A stretch of 64,000 nt of DNA from Pseudomonas fluorescens Q2-87 (GTDB taxonomy: Bacteria; Pseudomonadota; Gammaproteobacteria; Pseudomonadales; Pseudomonadaceae). Numbering within the stretch: the first letter of the stretch is position 1; each line of letters opens with the position of its first letter. A program made the position numbers and the translations under genes. Location of the stretch: contig NZ_CM001558.1 in the NCBI RefSeq assembly GCF_000281895.1, positions 3,476,556 through 3,540,555 of the forward strand, in the 5' to 3' direction. Positions 1-8,393 of this stretch are shown here, in pieces. The notes below the pieces were generated by a model. The model was not told the origin of the DNA. It saw only the letters and a program-made list of their open reading frames with translations, and searched no databases.

Positions 1-479
1 ATCAGGCCCAAGCGTTTTTGGATGTGCAGGCGCAGCTGAGGCGAGCCCAACGGGGTGCTGTAGTTGAACAGGGCGTGGTTGTCGCTGCGCACCACTTGGC
101 GGATCGCCTGGCCCAGGTCGGTGTCGTCGCGCCAGGCGTCGGGAAGCCAGCCACAACCGAGCTTGAGCTGCGTCGATGCATTATCGAACAACCGCCACGC
201 CTCATTATCGGCTTCAGGTGCCGGCTCCATCGGCCGGGGCAACTGCTGCGCGACAAAAAAACCCGCGCCATGCCGGGACTCCAGCACGCCGCAGGCCACC
301 AATTGATCGTAGGCCTTGATCACGCTCGACAGGCTCAGGTCATTTTCCCGGGCCAACTGGCGAATGGACGGCATTCGCGCCCCGGGGCGAATGCCATGGG
401 CGGCTATCCAACCCTCGATGTGAGCCACGAGCTGCCGGATCAAGGGTTCGGTAACGTTGCGATCAATCTTCAGATCCAC
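1..479 (-). CDS. MocR-type GntR/aminotransferase regulator (N-terminal part, cut by window edge)
   Basis: Reading leftward from a GTG start, the product begins with a GntR winged helix (about residues 1-75; core pattern MPSIRQLARENDLSLSSVIK, then a GVLESRHGAGFFV wing). It continues into the start of a class-I aminotransferase-like domain (RLFDNASTQLKLGCGWLPD). This is the MocR/PdxR layout, where the PLP-fold domain acts as the sensor. The gene runs off the window, so the PLP lysine cannot be seen. The GTG is chosen because AAGG lies 9 nt upstream; a GTG three codons earlier is possible. It is divergent from the MFS gene with 136 bp between them, so it probably controls that transporter. Confidence 0.85.
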   Translation of the reverse strand, partial: MDLKIDRNVTEPLIRQLVAHIEGWIAAHGIRPGARMPSIRQLARENDLSLSSVIKAYDQLVACGVLESRHGAGFFVAQQLPRPMEPAPEADNEAWRLFDNASTQLKLGCGWLPDAWRDDTDLGQAIRQVVRSDNHALFNYSTPLGSPQLRLHIQKRLGL

Positions 480-615
480 GGCTGGCACCCTTGACTAAGT
501 GTTTTCTAATTTCGAGCGAACAGTTAAGCATAAATGGCCTGGGTCTGTTCCTTGTTTACGTTGTGCCCGGAAGTGATAGTCCCCGGGACTTCATGCGCAC
601 ACTTAAGGAAAACCC

Positions 616-1824
616 TTGAACCCACAGCATCGACATTCCTGGGGACTGGCTTTCGGCCTTTGCCTGATCACCCTGGCGGTCAACCTGCAAGCGCCGCTGT
701 ACACCACTTACGCGCAGTTATCCGGTTACGGTGCCGGCGCCACGGCAGTGGCGTTTTCCGGTTACGTGCTGGGAGTGCTGCCGGTGCTGCTGGCCTTCGG
801 CGGTCTGGCCGACCGGGTGGGACGCAAACCGTTGATCCTGGTCGCCCTCGTGCTGTCGATGCTGGCAACCGTGGTGACGTTGCTCTGGCCGAGCCTGGTG
901 GCGCTGGGCGTGGCGCGATTGATGATGGGGGTCGGGACGGGGCTGGCCTCGGCCACGTCGACCGCCTATATGGCCGAACTCATGGCAACCGCCGACACCC
1001 GCGCGCCGGCCAACCGGGTCACGGCCAGCACGTCCCTGGGGTTTGGCCTGGGTGCGGCGCTGACCAGCCTGTTTTTGTACGCTCATCACAGCGTCACGCC
1101 CGGCAGTTTCTGGATGCAGTTGATGCTGGCCGCCAGCGCTATCGTCGTCGTGTGGCGGCTTCCCGACCCGGCGATAAAGAATCAAAACGCCCCCTTGCTG
1201 CGACTGCCGTTATTTCCGCGCGGCAGCCTGCCCTACAGCTTTTCCATGTTGCTGGCCTGGGCAACCTCGGGGTTGGTCATCGCCATCTTGCCGTCGGTGC
1301 TGGCGACCCATGACTTGCAGGGTTGGTCGGGCCTGTCGACCTTCACGGTGATCAGTTGCGGGCTGCTCTTCCAGCCCTGGGTTCGACGCATCTCTGCGGC
1401 CAAGGCCACGGCATTGGGGCTGGTGATCTTACCGTTGAGCTACGCCTTGCTGGCTTGGGGGGCGAGTGTCGGTTCGTTGACCGCCGTGCTGCTCGGCGCG
1501 CTGGGCGCCAGCAGTGCGTGTTATGGCTTTCTGTACCTGGGCGGGCTCTCAGCGGTCACGGCGATGGCCGGTGTCGAAAAGGCACGAGTCACCGCTGGAT
1601 TTTTCCTGTTTGCCTATATCGGTTTCAGCATTCCGGTGGTGGTGACCGGATGGCTGGCGGATTATTTCGGCGCAGACGCGGCATTGGTCCTGTTTGGCCT
1701 GGCCTTGGCTGCCGGGGCGTGTGGTACGGGACTTATCATCGTTCGGACACAGGCCTACGTGACGCATCTGTCCCACGGCTTAACCAGGATTTCTGTGGCG
1801 AGGGATCGACCCGACCACTCATAG
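616..1824 (+). CDS. MFS transporter
   Basis: A 402-residue protein with about twelve hydrophobic segments and the MFS loop 2-3 signature (FGGLADRVGRKPLIL, about residues 75-90), typical of drug/metabolite efflux or uptake carriers. The start is TTG, preceded by AAGGAA 5 nt upstream; no ATG in frame gives a full first helix. The substrate cannot be read from sequence. It is divergent from a MocR-type regulator, which suggests ligand-induced expression. It lies just before the hydroxyproline locus, but the opposite neighbour is a separate regulator, so a role in hydroxyproline transport is only a possibility. The C-terminal tail after the last helix is short and basic. Confidence 0.85.
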   Translation: MNPQHRHSWGLAFGLCLITLAVNLQAPLYTTYAQLSGYGAGATAVAFSGYVLGVLPVLLAFGGLADRVGRKPLILVALVLSMLATVVTLLWPSLVALGVARLMMGVGTGLASATSTAYMAELMATADTRAPANRVTASTSLGFGLGAALTSLFLYAHHSVTPGSFWMQLMLAASAIVVVWRLPDPAIKNQNAPLLRLPLFPRGSLPYSFSMLLAWATSGLVIAILPSVLATHDLQGWSGLSTFTVISCGLLFQPWVRRISAAKATALGLVILPLSYALLAWGASVGSLTAVLLGALGASSACYGFLYLGGLSAVTAMAGVEKARVTAGFFLFAYIGFSIPVVVTGWLADYFGADAALVLFGLALAAGACGTGLIIVRTQAYVTHLSHGLTRISVARDRPDHS

Positions 1825-1847
1825 CCCCAACGACCATCCCGGCAAAG

Positions 1848-1857
1848 TCGTATACCA
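1848..1857. promoter_or_regulatory. Candidate GntR operator upstream of its own gene
   Basis: TCGTATACCA is a 10-bp near-palindrome centred on GTATAC, 31 bp before the GTG of the FCD-GntR gene. FCD/VanR-type GntR proteins commonly bind GTATAC-centred palindromes. A perfect version, TCGTATACGA, lies before the hydroxyproline ABC-transporter gene (7507-7516). Inferred: autoregulation. Confidence 0.45.
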
Positions 1858-1888
1858 TATCCGCATCTCAGCCGAACGATCCGCCGCC

Positions 1889-2560
1889 GTGACTTTATCC
1901 AAGTTCAACCTGCCCGACCTGGGCAATACCCCCTCCACTTCGGAGATCATCACCCGTCACCTGCGCGATGCCATCGTCGCCGGGCATTTTGCCGAAGACG
2001 AGCCGATTCGCCAGGACGACATTGCCCGTCAGTTCAACGTCAGCAAGATTCCCGTGCGTGAGGCACTCAAGCGCCTGGAAGCCGAGGGCCTGGTGATGTT
2101 CCAGCGCAATCGCGGGGCCATGGTCACGCGCATTTCCGAGGCGGAGCTGGCGCAGATGTTCGAAGTGCGAATGCTGCTGGAAGACAAAGTCCTGCGCCTG
2201 GCGATTCCGAACATGACCGAAGAAACGTTCGCCCGCGCCGAGAGCATCTGCCAGGAATTCATCGGCGAAGACGACGTGGGCCGCTGGGCCGAACTGAACT
2301 GGCAACTGCACGCCTGCCTCTACGAACCGGCGCAACGGCCCTTTCTGGTGGGCCTGATCCGTTCAGTCCACGACAAGCTGGAGCGTTACTTGCGCATGCA
2401 GATGAGCCTTTCGGCCGGCAAGGACCGCGCCGATCATGAGCACCGGGACATCATCAAGGCCTGTCGCGCCGGGGACGTCGAACGGGCGGTTGGACTGCTG
2501 GACGAGCACATCGCCGGGGTCTGCAAGACGCTGTTCGAGTTCCTGCCTTCCAGCCAATGA
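1889..2560 (+). CDS. FCD-family GntR transcriptional regulator
   Basis: A 223-residue protein with an N-terminal GntR winged helix (about residues 18-85; [22 protein letters not shown] is the helix-turn-helix) and a C-terminal all-helical FCD ligand-binding domain (about 95-215). Metal/ligand residues appear in [18 protein letters not shown] and [10 protein letters not shown]. The FCD subfamily usually senses organic or amino acids and represses nearby catabolic genes. GTG start; no ATG in frame keeps the whole helix-turn-helix. It directly precedes the hydroxyproline epimerase gene (109 bp), and its likely operator motif recurs before the transporter gene, so it is the best candidate repressor of this locus. 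The effector (hydroxyproline or pyrroline-4-hydroxy-2-carboxylate) is a guess. Confidence 0.85.
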   Translation: MTLSKFNLPDLGNTPSTSEIITRHLRDAIVAGHFAEDEPIRQDDIARQFNVSKIPVREALKRLEAEGLVMFQRNRGAMVTRISEAELAQMFEVRMLLEDKVLRLAIPNMTEETFARAESICQEFIGEDDVGRWAELNWQLHACLYEPAQRPFLVGLIRSVHDKLERYLRMQMSLSAGKDRADHEHRDIIKACRAGDVERAVGLLDEHIAGVCKTLFEFLPSSQ

Positions 2561-2669
2561 ACCAGCGCTGTGCCGATTTCGTCATCAGCGGCGGATAAAT
2601 CCATCAAGCCTTCGCCCCTCGGCGCGGGCCACGCTTGCCGTCACTCATCTGAACGGACGTGGCCCTCCC

Positions 2670-3602
2670 ATGAAACGCATCACCGTGATCGATTCCCACA
2701 CCGGCGGCGAACCCACTCGGCTGGTCACCGACGGTTTTCCTGACCTGGGCCAAGGCAGCATGGCCGAGCGCAAGCAGCGCCTGGCCGCGGAACACGATGC
2801 CTGGCGTACGGCCTGCGTGCTGGAACCGCGCGGCAGCGATGTGCTGGTGGGTGCGTTGCTCTGTGAACCGGTGGATCCGAGCGCCTGTGCCGGGGTGATC
2901 TTTTTCAACAACAGCGGCTACCTGGGCATGTGCGGCCACGGCACCATCGGCCTGGTGGCGTCACTGGCGCATCTGGGCAGGATCGGCCCCGGCGTGCACA
3001 GCATCGAAACCCCGGTGGGCACGGTGCAGGCAACCCTGCATGACGATCACTCGGTCAGCGTGCGCAACGTGCCGGCTTACCGTTATCGCCAGGCGCTGCG
3101 CCTGGAAGTGCCCGGCATCGGCCCGGTGGTGGGCGATGTCGCCTGGGGCGGCAACTGGTTCTTCCTGATTGCCGAGCATGGCCAACGCGTGGCGGGCGAC
3201 AACCTCGATGCATTGACCTCCTACACGTATGCCGTGCAACAGGCTCTGGAGCAGCAAGGCTTTCGCGGCGAAGACGGCGGCTTGATCGACCACATCGAAC
3301 TGTTTGCCGATGACCCTCACGCCGACAGTCGCAACTTCGTGCTCTGCCCGGGCAAGGCCTATGACCGCTCCCCTTGCGGCACCGGCACCAGCGCCAAGCT
3401 GGCGTGCCTGGCCGCTGATGGAAAACTGCAACCCGGACAGATCTGGCGGCAGGCCAGTGTCATTGGTAGCGAGTTCGAAGGCTCCTACGAACGCGCGGGC
3501 GAGCGCATCGTGCCGACCATCCGTGGCCGTGCCTACATCAGCGCCGAAACCACGCTGATCATCGATGCGAATGACCCGTTCGCCTGGGGCATTCGTCCAT
3601 GA
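2670..3602 (+). CDS. lhpA: 4-hydroxyproline 2-epimerase (proline racemase family)
   Basis: A 310-residue cytoplasmic enzyme that interconverts trans-4-hydroxy-L-proline and cis-4-hydroxy-D-proline, the first step of hydroxyproline breakdown. Both catalytic cysteines of the proline racemase superfamily are present: Cys88 in [13 protein letters not shown] and Cys236 in [11 protein letters not shown]. Cys/Cys with this short length is typical of true epimerases rather than dehydratases. The open frame extends upstream, but the ATG at 2670 begins the family N-terminus ([17 protein letters not shown]). Its stop overlaps the next start (ATGA), so it is co-translated with the D-hydroxyproline dehydrogenase beta subunit, which uses its product. 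Confidence 0.92.
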   Translation: MKRITVIDSHTGGEPTRLVTDGFPDLGQGSMAERKQRLAAEHDAWRTACVLEPRGSDVLVGALLCEPVDPSACAGVIFFNNSGYLGMCGHGTIGLVASLAHLGRIGPGVHSIETPVGTVQATLHDDHSVSVRNVPAYRYRQALRLEVPGIGPVVGDVAWGGNWFFLIAEHGQRVAGDNLDALTSYTYAVQQALEQQGFRGEDGGLIDHIELFADDPHADSRNFVLCPGKAYDRSPCGTGTSAKLACLAADGKLQPGQIWRQASVIGSEFEGSYERAGERIVPTIRGRAYISAETTLIIDANDPFAWGIRP

Positions 3603-4714
3603 ACCAAGGCCCAGGCGCCGACGTGATCGTCATCGGCGCGGGCATCATCGGCGCGGCCTGCGCCCGCGCGCTGGCGCAACGGGGCCTGAAGGTGCTGGTG
3701 CTGGACGCCGGCTGGCATGGCGCCACGGCGGCCGGCATGGGCCATTTGCTGGTGCTCGATGACAACCCGGCGGAACTGGCCCTCAGTCAATACTCATTAC
3801 AGCGCTGGCGCGAGTTGTCCCCCAGTCTTCCCGATGGCTGCGCCTGGCGTAACAACGGCACCTTGTGGCTGGCGGCCAATGCCGAGGAAATGGCGGTGGC
3901 CCACAGCAAGTACCTGAACCTGCTGGCCCATGGCGAAGCTTGCGAACTGATTGGTAGCGCGGCCCTGCGCCAGCGCGAACCCGAACTGCGCAAAGGCCTG
4001 GAAGGCGGGCTGCTGATCAAGGGTGACGGCATCCTGTATGCCCCGGCTGCCGCTCGCTGGATGCTGGAAGAGGCGAATATTCGCCAACAACGCGCCCAGG
4101 TCATGGAGGTGGATGGCCCACGTGTGCGCCTGGCCGACGGTCGCTGGTTGAGCGCCGACGCCGTCGTCCTCGCCAACGGAATCCAGGCCACCGAGTTATG
4201 CCCGGAGTTGCCCATCGAACCGAAAAAAGGCCACCTCTTGATCACCGACCGCTACCCCGCCACGGTGGCCCATACCCTGGTGGAACTGGGCTATGTCACC
4301 AGCGCCCACAACGCCAGCGGGCCGTCGGTGGCGTGCAATATCCAGCCACGTCCAACCGGGCAGTTGTTCATTGGTGCGTCGCGGCAGTTCGGCACCGTCG
4401 ACCCGCAGGTGGAGGGTTGGATGCTGGCGAAGATGCTCAAGCGCGCCGTCGACTACATGCCGGGGCTGGCGCAACTCAACGGCATTCGCGCCTGGACCGG
4501 TTTTCGCGCCGCCAGCCCCGACGGCCTGCCGCTGGTGGGGCAACATCCGCAACGCAAGGGCCTGTGGCTGGCGGTGGGTCACGAAGGATTGGGGGTGACG
4601 ACGGCGCCCGCAACCGCTGATCTGCTGGTTGCGCAGCTGTTCAACGAAAACTCGCCACTGGCCCCTCAGGCTTACCTGCCACAGCGCTTCCTCGGAGAAC
4701 CGGCCCATGCCTGA
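3599..4714 (+). CDS. lhpB: D-hydroxyproline dehydrogenase, FAD (DAO-type) subunit
   Basis: A 371-residue flavoprotein of the D-amino-acid oxidase/glycine oxidase family. The N-terminal FAD dinucleotide fold is clear ([21 protein letters not shown], about residues 9-29). The C-terminal flavin motif follows ([17 protein letters not shown] ... [17 protein letters not shown], about 300-350). With the small 2Fe-2S protein and the second flavoprotein downstream it forms the HcnABC-like heteromeric dehydrogenase known for LhpBEF of P. aeruginosa. That complex oxidises cis-4-hydroxy-D-proline to pyrroline-4-hydroxy-2-carboxylate and passes electrons to the respiratory chain. The start overlaps the lhpA stop by 4 bp. 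A REPIN separates it from the other two subunits. Confidence 0.9.
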   Translation: MNQGPGADVIVIGAGIIGAACARALAQRGLKVLVLDAGWHGATAAGMGHLLVLDDNPAELALSQYSLQRWRELSPSLPDGCAWRNNGTLWLAANAEEMAVAHSKYLNLLAHGEACELIGSAALRQREPELRKGLEGGLLIKGDGILYAPAAARWMLEEANIRQQRAQVMEVDGPRVRLADGRWLSADAVVLANGIQATELCPELPIEPKKGHLLITDRYPATVAHTLVELGYVTSAHNASGPSVACNIQPRPTGQLFIGASRQFGTVDPQVEGWMLAKMLKRAVDYMPGLAQLNGIRAWTGFRAASPDGLPLVGQHPQRKGLWLAVGHEGLGVTTAPATADLLVAQLFNENSPLAPQAYLPQRFLGEPAHA

Positions 4715-4732
4715 CGCCCGACACAACCCCTT

Positions 4733-4855
4733 GTGGCGAGGGAGCTTGCTCCCGCTGGGGCGCGCAGCGGCCCCAACGTCGACTTGGCGACTCGGTGTGT
4801 CAGGACAGACCAAGGGGCCGCTTCGCAGCCCAGCGGGAGCAAGCTCCCTCGCCAC
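4733..4855. repeat. REPIN (GTGGCGAGGGAGCTTGCTCCC family)
   Basis: Two inverted REP arms (GTGGCGAGGGAGC...GCTCCCTCGCCAC), each with its own small hairpin, enclose about 55 bp of spacer. It sits between two genes of one operon (lhpB and lhpF) and could form a long stem-loop in the transcript. Confidence 0.85.
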
Positions 4856-4905
4856 GGGATCAGTGATTCTCCCTGGCCTTCATCTAACCAAGGGGTATTG
4901 GTTCC

Positions 4906-5142
4906 ATGCCTGATCTATTCCTGGACGGCCGCCCCCTGTCAGTGGCCAACGGCACCAGCGTCGCGGCGGCATTGGCTTTGGGCGCGGACGGCTGCAGCCG
5001 CACGTCCGTCAGCGGCCAGCGCCGTGCGCCCTTATGCGGCATGGGTATCTGCCAGGAGTGCCGGGTGATGATCGACGGCCATCGCCGCCTGGCCTGTCAG
5101 ACGGTGTGTCGCGACGGCATGCAGGTGCAAACCCGACCATGA
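4906..5142 (+). CDS. lhpF: D-hydroxyproline dehydrogenase, 2Fe-2S gamma subunit
   Basis: A 78-residue ferredoxin-like protein with the HcnA/Fer2_4 cysteine pattern: CGMGICQEC (about residues 44-52) and a fourth cysteine shortly after (LACQTVC). The cluster would carry electrons between the two flavoprotein subunits. The ATG is preceded by AAGGGG at a rather long distance (about 12 nt). Its stop overlaps the start of the next gene (ATGA). It was recognised from the cysteine spacing and from its place between the two large subunits; the N-terminal part (PDLFLDGRPLSVANGTSVAAAL) is the usual beta-grasp start of this family. Confidence 0.88.
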   Translation: MPDLFLDGRPLSVANGTSVAAALALGADGCSRTSVSGQRRAPLCGMGICQECRVMIDGHRRLACQTVCRDGMQVQTRP

Positions 5143-6395
5143 ACGAAACCACCGACCTGTTGATCATCGGCGCCGGCCCCGCTGGCATGGCCGCTGCGCT
5201 GGCTGCGGCAAACAGCGGCCAGCCCATCGTAGTGCTCGACGACAACCCGCTGCCCGGCGGACAGATCTGGCGCGACGGTCCCCAGGCCAGCCTGCCCGAC
5301 ACGGCTCGACGCCTGCGCGAGCAACTGCACGCCTGCGCCAACATCCGCTGCCATGCCGGCACTCGGGTGATCGCCTGCGCCGCCAAAAAAACCCTGCTGG
5401 TGGAAGATGCCGAGCGCGGCTGGCAGATCAGCTATGAGCGCTTGATCCTTTGCACCGGTGCCCGTGAACTGTTGCTGCCCTTCCCCGGCTGGACGCTGCC
5501 CGGTGTTACCGGCGCCGGTGGCTTGCAGGCGCTGATCAAGGGCGGCCTGCCGGTGCGCGGCGAGCGGCTGGTGATCGCCGGCAGCGGACCGTTGTTACTG
5601 GCCAGTGCCGCCACGGCCAAGCACCATGGCGCTCGCGTGCTGCGGATCGCCGAGCAGGCCAGTCGCGCCCGTGTGGGCGGCTTCGCCGCGCAATTGCCGC
5701 GCTGGCCGGGCAAGCTTGTGCAATCGTTCAGTCTGTTCGACGGTCATTACCGCACCGGCACTCATGTGCTGGAGGCCCTGGGGCGCGAACGGCTGGAAGG
5801 CGTGCGCTTGCTGCAACACGGCAAGATCGTTGAATTGGCCTGCGACCGCCTGGCCTGTGGCTTCGGGCTGATTCCCAACACCCAGCTCGGCCAGGCTCTG
5901 GGCTGCGTGGTGGAAGACCAAGGGCTGGTGGTCGACGCCTGGCAAGCGACCAGCCGCCGCGACCATTATGCTGCGGGCGAATGCACCGGTTTTGGCGGTA
6001 GCGAACTGGCGCTGGTGGAAGGCGCCATCGCCGGCCACGCTGCTGTGGGCAATAGCGCAGCCGCCCAGCACCTGTGGCCGCGCCGCGCACGTTGGCAAGG
6101 TTTCGCCCAGGCACTGAACAAAGCCTTCGCCCTCGACGCACGACTCAAGACCCTGGCCCGCGCCGACACACTGGTCTGCCGCTGCGAAGACGTGCCGTAC
6201 GGCGAGCTCGTCGGGCATGGCAACTGGCGCGAAGCGAAACTGGCCAGCCGCTGCGGCATGGGCGCCTGCCAGGGCCGCGTGTGCGGCGCCGCGCTGGAGC
6301 ATCTGTTCGGCTGGACCCCGCCCACACCCCGCCCGCCCTTCAGCCCGGCGCGGATCGAGACCCTGCTGGGACTTGAAGAAACACCGCCCACCTGA
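5139..6395 (+). CDS. lhpE: D-hydroxyproline dehydrogenase, alpha subunit (FAD/NAD(P)-type oxidoreductase)
   Basis: A 418-residue protein of the pyridine-nucleotide-disulphide reductase fold. An FAD-binding motif is near the start (LLIIGAGPAGMAAALAAANSG), and a second dinucleotide-type fold is near residue 145 (ERLVIAGSGPLLLASAA). The C-terminal region carries a cysteine cluster (LVCRCEDVPYGEL ... CGMGACQGRVCG), as in HcnB-type subunits with a BFD-like [2Fe-2S] site. It is the large partner of LhpB and LhpF. The frame is open further upstream, but the ATG overlapping the lhpF stop gives the canonical N-terminus. It ends the first hydroxyproline operon segment, followed by a REPIN. Confidence 0.88.
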   Translation: MNETTDLLIIGAGPAGMAAALAAANSGQPIVVLDDNPLPGGQIWRDGPQASLPDTARRLREQLHACANIRCHAGTRVIACAAKKTLLVEDAERGWQISYERLILCTGARELLLPFPGWTLPGVTGAGGLQALIKGGLPVRGERLVIAGSGPLLLASAATAKHHGARVLRIAEQASRARVGGFAAQLPRWPGKLVQSFSLFDGHYRTGTHVLEALGRERLEGVRLLQHGKIVELACDRLACGFGLIPNTQLGQALGCVVEDQGLVVDAWQATSRRDHYAAGECTGFGGSELALVEGAIAGHAAVGNSAAAQHLWPRRARWQGFAQALNKAFALDARLKTLARADTLVCRCEDVPYGELVGHGNWREAKLASRCGMGACQGRVCGAALEHLFGWTPPTPRPPFSPARIETLLGLEETPPT

Positions 6396-6412
6396 GCGCA
6401 CCTGGACCTTTT

Positions 6413-6501
6413 GTGGGAGCGGGCTCGCTCGCGAAGACGTCAGCACAGTCAATATCAATGCAAGCCGAGCCACCGCTTTCGCGAGCAAGCCCGCTCCCGC
6501 A
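6413..6501. repeat. REPIN (GTGGGAGCGGGCTTGCTCGCGAA family)
   Basis: Inverted pair of REP arms (GTGGGAGCGGGCTCGCTCGCGAA and its complement TTCGCGAGCAAGCCCGCTCCC) about 45 bp apart, between lhpE and the AraC gene. Confidence 0.8.
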
Positions 6502-6583
6502 GTAGACCGAGTCGGCTCCAGAATTTTCCTGCCTCAATGGCTTTGGCTCTATGATCTGTGGATCTCTCGGATTGCAGGTGCCC

Positions 6584-7345
6584 ATGTACCCCACGCTCAC
6601 CTCCTTCGCCCCCTGCGACCTGGACACCCTGCTGCGCAGCCTGCAACCCATCGCGCCGCTGCTCGACACCCTCGCGGACGTGGTGTTTTTCATCAAGGAC
6701 AAGCAGGCCCGCTACGCCTTCGTCAACCAGACCCTGGCCCGGCGTTGTGGCTTCAAGCACAGCGGCGATTTGTTGGGCCTGACTGCCGAGCAGGTGTTTC
6801 CCGAGCGCTTTGGCCCGCTGTATACCGAACAGGATCGGCGAGTGCTGGCCAGCGGGCGGGAGCTGGCCGACCAGCTGGAGTTGCACCTCTATTACGGCAA
6901 CCAGCCAGTGTGGTGCCTGACCCACAAACTGGCCTTGCAAGACCTCAATGGCGAGACCGTCGGCCTGGCGGGCATTTCCCGTGACTTGCAGCTGCCCCAA
7001 TCGAGCCACCCGGCGTTTCAAAAATTGGCGGCGGTGGATGCCCATATCAAACACCACTTCGCCCGCCCCATCAGCCTGGCCGAGCTGACCGCCATCGCCG
7101 GTTTATCGGTGGCGCAGCTGGAGCGGCACTGCAAGCGTATCTTCCAACTCACGCCCCGGCAGATGATTCACAAGGCCCGCCTGGAAGAGGCCTCGCGATT
7201 GTTACTGGACAAGGACCTGCCGATCACAGAGATCGCCTTGCGCTGCGGTTACACCGACCACAGCGCGTTCAGTCGCCAGTTCCGGGCGCTGACCAGCCTG
7301 TCGCCCAGTCAATACCGCGAATCTGCATTGGGCGTTGTTCCCTAA
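6584..7345 (+). CDS. lhpR: AraC-family regulator with PAS-like sensor (LhpR-like)
   Basis: A 253-residue regulator. Residues about 20-130 look like a PAS sensor (LADVVFFIKDKQARYAFVNQTLARRCGF ... NGETVGLAGISRDL). Residues about 150-250 hold the two AraC/XylS helix-turn-helix units (LAELTAIAGLSVAQLERHCKRIF and ITEIALRCGYTDHSAFSRQFRALTSLSPSQYR). In P. aeruginosa an AraC-type activator (LhpR) controls the hydroxyproline genes, and a PAS+AraC layout in this position fits. The ATG is preceded by AGG at about 7 nt. An earlier in-frame ATG (6551) has no clear ribosome-binding site. Likely activator of the flanking operons; the symbol is given by analogy. Confidence 0.82.
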   Translation: MYPTLTSFAPCDLDTLLRSLQPIAPLLDTLADVVFFIKDKQARYAFVNQTLARRCGFKHSGDLLGLTAEQVFPERFGPLYTEQDRRVLASGRELADQLELHLYYGNQPVWCLTHKLALQDLNGETVGLAGISRDLQLPQSSHPAFQKLAAVDAHIKHHFARPISLAELTAIAGLSVAQLERHCKRIFQLTPRQMIHKARLEEASRLLLDKDLPITEIALRCGYTDHSAFSRQFRALTSLSPSQYRESALGVVP

Positions 7346-7503
7346 CGGGGCGCCGGGCACCTGCGCTGCTCCTATCTGTAACACCTCAAACGCGCACGCC
7401 ACCCCATCCCGCTGCCGCTCATTCAGTGCAGAAGCCTCTATTTCCGCTGTTTGGTGACGTTCTGGCGGCCGCAGCGCAGATAGGCACGCTGATTGCTTAT
7501 CTA

Positions 7504-7533
7504 ATATCGTATACGAAATCCTCAATACGATAT
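7504..7533. promoter_or_regulatory. Inverted repeat and GTATAC palindrome before the transporter operon
   Basis: A perfect 10-bp palindrome TCGTATACGA lies at 7507-7516. It sits within a 9-bp inverted repeat, ATATCGTAT (7504-7512) and ATACGATAT (7525-7533), separated by 12 bp, 32-60 bp before the substrate-binding-protein start. It matches the motif before the FCD-GntR gene and is probably its operator. The remainder of the 219-bp gap (7346-7564) shows no gene. Confidence 0.55.
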
Positions 7534-7564
7534 CTCACCGCATTTATTCGACAGCGAGGCATTT

Positions 7565-8383
7565 ATGAAAAACCCTGCATTGGCCGTAGCCCTCAGCGTT
7601 GTCCTCACACCCCTTTTCATCGCCCCCGCCCAAGCCGACAAACTCGACGACATCATCGGTTCCGGCAAACTGCGTTGCGCCGTGACCCTGGACTTCCCAC
7701 CCATGGGCTTTCGCGACGAAAGCAATAAGCCGGCAGGCTTCGACGTGGATTACTGCCACGACCTGGCGAAGGTCCTCGGTGTAGACGCCGAAGTCGTGGA
7801 AACGCCTTTCTCCGACCGAATCCCCGCGCTGTTGTCCGGCCGCGCCGATGTCATCGTCGCCTCCACTTCCGACACTTTGGAGCGGGCCAAGACCGTTGGC
7901 CTGACCGTGCCTTACTTCGCCTTCCAGATGGTCGTGCTGACCCGCGACAACACCGGCATCAACAGCTACGCCGACCTCAAGGGCAAGGCCTTGGGCAACA
8001 CCAGCAGCACCTACGAAGCCATCGCCCTGGAGAAAGACCAGAAGAGCTGGGGCAGCGGCAGTTTCCGCGCCTACCAGTCGCAGAACGACACGCTGCTGGC
8101 CGTCGCCCAAGGGCACATCGATGCGACCGTGGTCACCAACACCGTAGCCGCTGCGACGATCAAGTCGGGCAAGTACAAGGGCCTGAAGATTGCCGGCGAC
8201 GCACCCTACGTCATCGACTACGTGTCCCTCGGCGCCAAGCGCAGCGAGTACGGCCTGCTCAATTACCTCAACCTGTTCGTCAACCAGCAAGTGCGCACCG
8301 GCCGCTACAAAGAACTGTTCGTCAAATGGGTCGGCACTGACATTCCGCCGGCCAACCTGACCGTTCCCCAGGTTTATTACTGA
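7565..8383 (+). CDS. ABC transporter substrate-binding protein, amino-acid type
   Basis: A 272-residue periplasmic binding protein of solute-binding family 3. It begins with a Sec signal peptide (about residues 1-24, ending APAQA before DKLDDI) and shows the family start pattern GKLRCAVTLDFPPMGFRDE ... PAGFDVDYCHDLAKVLG. It heads a set with two permeases and an ATPase, interrupted by the aconitase-X gene, so the likely ligand is hydroxyproline or a 3-hydroxyproline isomer. The promoter region holds the GTATAC operator. The start is clear: an ATG followed by a good signal peptide. Ligand specificity is inferred from neighbours only. Confidence 0.9.
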   Translation: MKNPALAVALSVVLTPLFIAPAQADKLDDIIGSGKLRCAVTLDFPPMGFRDESNKPAGFDVDYCHDLAKVLGVDAEVVETPFSDRIPALLSGRADVIVASTSDTLERAKTVGLTVPYFAFQMVVLTRDNTGINSYADLKGKALGNTSSTYEAIALEKDQKSWGSGSFRAYQSQNDTLLAVAQGHIDATVVTNTVAAATIKSGKYKGLKIAGDAPYVIDYVSLGAKRSEYGLLNYLNLFVNQQVRTGRYKELFVKWVGTDIPPANLTVPQVYY

Positions 8384-8393
8384 GGATCGGCGC

